Shown here piece after piece: positions 63,191 through 64,000 of a DNA stretch of 64,000 nt. Location of the stretch: contig JBDUXZ010000030.1 in assembly GCA_039944855.1 (NCBI GenBank), positions 1-64,000 on the forward strand, in the 5' to 3' direction. Positions within the stretch are counted from its first letter, which is position 1. Every line of letters begins with the position of its first letter. A model generated the notes under the pieces. That model saw only the letters and a program-made list of their open reading frames with translations, ran no database searches and had not been told where the DNA came from. A program made the position numbers and the translations under genes. Source of the DNA: Rhodothermales bacterium. GTDB lineage: Bacteria > Bacteroidota > Rhodothermia > Rhodothermales > JANQRZ01.

Positions 63191-63579
63191 TCGAGGGCGA
63201 CCCGCGTTATGACGGCGTGCCCATCGGCCGATAGCTACCGTGTTGGACGTCCCGCCTCCCAGCTCCGGTCCGGTCTGCTGAGAAGGGAGAGTGGTGCCGC
63301 ACACGTGCGGGCTGTTTCGTTTCCCTCGCCTATGCCTCCTCCGCCCGCTCCAGGGGAGCCCCCGCGCTACGGCCCCTCTCGGGCCCGACGTTTGAGGAGG
63401 CGGGGAGACGGCGCAGCAGGCCAACAGGACAGGGGTCCCTCGGCTGTCGCCTCGGCTTATCTTACGGTTTAGACCTATGCGCCCGTCACAGTCTTACGCT
63501 GGCCGAACAGCCGATCGGGCCAGATCATCCATTGTGCCACCCACTGACCGTTGTGCCACCCATAATCAGCGGCATTGAA
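63191..63579. other. Non-coding stretch between cluster genes
   Basis: 389 bp without a supported gene. It contains a terminator-like hairpin at about 63296-63325 and the 12-bp direct repeat TTGTGCCACCCA at 63532-63543 and 63551-63562 (19-bp period), close to the start of the next gene, which might be a regulatory site. Confidence 0.5.
63296..63325 (+). terminator. Possible terminator after EEP gene
   Basis: A short GC hairpin around GCCGCA...TGCGGGC (one bulge) is followed by tgtttcgttt, about 105 bp after the EEP-family stop. The stem is short, so confidence is modest. Confidence 0.4.
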
Positions 63580-64000
63580 ATGGAACGCCGCGCAGAATTC
63601 GACTTGCTGACGCTCTTCAGCCGGACCGCGCTCGGAGGGGAACAGGAAGTGCGCGCTGAGGCGCTACTCGGAGAGGACCTCGACTGGGGTTACCTGGGCG
63701 CGATCGCCGGTTACCACGGCGTCCAGCCCCTGTTGTACTACCACCTGCGGAGGCTGGCGCCGGAACTGCTCGCGGTAGAGCCGCTCGACCGGCTACGGGC
63801 CGTCGTCGGCGCCCGTTCTGCGCACGGGCTCGTGCTCGTGCACGAGCTGGGCCGGCTCGCCGGGGTGTTCGAGCGCGAGGGGCTCCCCGTCATCGCTATG
63901 AAGGGTCCCGTCCTGGCGCAGAGCATCTACGGGGGCATCGCGCTGCGTCCGTTCGTCGACCTCGACCTCGTGATCGACCGCGCGAGGTTCGACGAGGCCA
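63580..64000 (+). CDS. Nucleotidyltransferase family protein (NTP_transf_5-like), partial
   Basis: 140 residues from the ATG at 63580 to the window edge. After a helical N-terminus (GYHGVQPLLYYHLRRLAP), the nucleotidyltransferase block LPVIAMKGPVLAQSIYGGIALRPFVDLDLVID shows the KGP-x8-Y motif and the D-x-D metal site. Nucleotidyltransferase-family genes of this kind occur in lasso clusters with HPr-kinase-like proteins, for example the paeninodin type, where a nucleotidyltransferase gene accompanies the kinase. The rest is beyond the window. Confidence 0.87.
   Translation, partial: MERRAEFDLLTLFSRTALGGEQEVRAEALLGEDLDWGYLGAIAGYHGVQPLLYYHLRRLAPELLAVEPLDRLRAVVGARSAHGLVLVHELGRLAGVFEREGLPVIAMKGPVLAQSIYGGIALRPFVDLDLVIDRARFDEA

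Noticed and set aside
1-64000. tRNA, rRNA genes or insertion sequences
   Set aside because: I saw no cloverleaf-like or rRNA-like sequence and no transposase; the only recombinase is the tyrosine type at 3037-4095.

Overview
The window is GC-rich bacterial DNA with very high coding density. A secreted protein at 47863-48612 ends in a FPNPF...SGIYLYRL tail, the C-terminal sorting domain of the FCB group. Most starts lack a Shine-Dalgarno sequence. Together these suggest a GC-rich member of that group, possibly Rhodothermia; this is inference. An iteron origin with a RepB/Rep_3 initiator and a ParA/ribbon-helix-helix partition pair (about 45.0-47.8 kb), plus a separate HUH-type Rep (7.2-8.3 kb), suggest that the window is on a megaplasmid or chromid, or that plasmids have integrated into a chromosome.

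Layout: (1) 1-2445, a two-component pair (NarL-type receiver cut by the window edge, and a PAS/HisKA_3 histidine kinase). (2) 2.6-8.6 kb, an accessory block: truncated ORF, a perfect 9-bp inverted repeat, tyrosine recombinase, DUF6166-like protein, RadC-like JAB protein and HUH Rep. (3) 8.77-11.9 kb, a large secreted beta-helix-like protein with a strong terminator. (4) 12.2-44.7 kb, about 27 genes, all leftward and often overlapping by 1-8 bp, for a surface polysaccharide: many GT4 and GT2 glycosyltransferases, WecB, an O-antigen-polymerase-like membrane protein, acetyl/acyl and methyl transferases, a pyruvyl transferase with an FrhB-type partner, the Wzm/Wzt ABC exporter and AsnB. (5) 45-47.8 kb, the replication and partition module. 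(6) 47.8-53.7 kb, a sorting-domain protein, then rightward Wzc-like BY-kinase, SLBB-only protein and WecA-like initiating transferase. (7) 53.9-64 kb, a RiPP cluster of lasso-peptide type: PqqD-like B1, B2 protease, Asn-synthetase-like cyclase, two precursors with identical leaders, HPr-kinase-like protein, GT39-like membrane protein, ABC exporter, exonuclease/endonuclease/phosphatase-family membrane protein, and the start of a nucleotidyltransferase-family protein.

How they fit together: regions 4 and 6 would together initiate (WecA), assemble, modify, regulate (Wzc) and export a complex glycan. Region 7 encodes maturation, possible tailoring and export of two ribosomal peptides. The most notable points are the twin precursors with a 103-nt identical 5' segment and divergent 3' parts, a kinase without a C-terminal Ser substrate, G9 and G10 tracts inside the two maturation enzymes, and a frameshifting G7 tract at the start of an acyltransferase gene.
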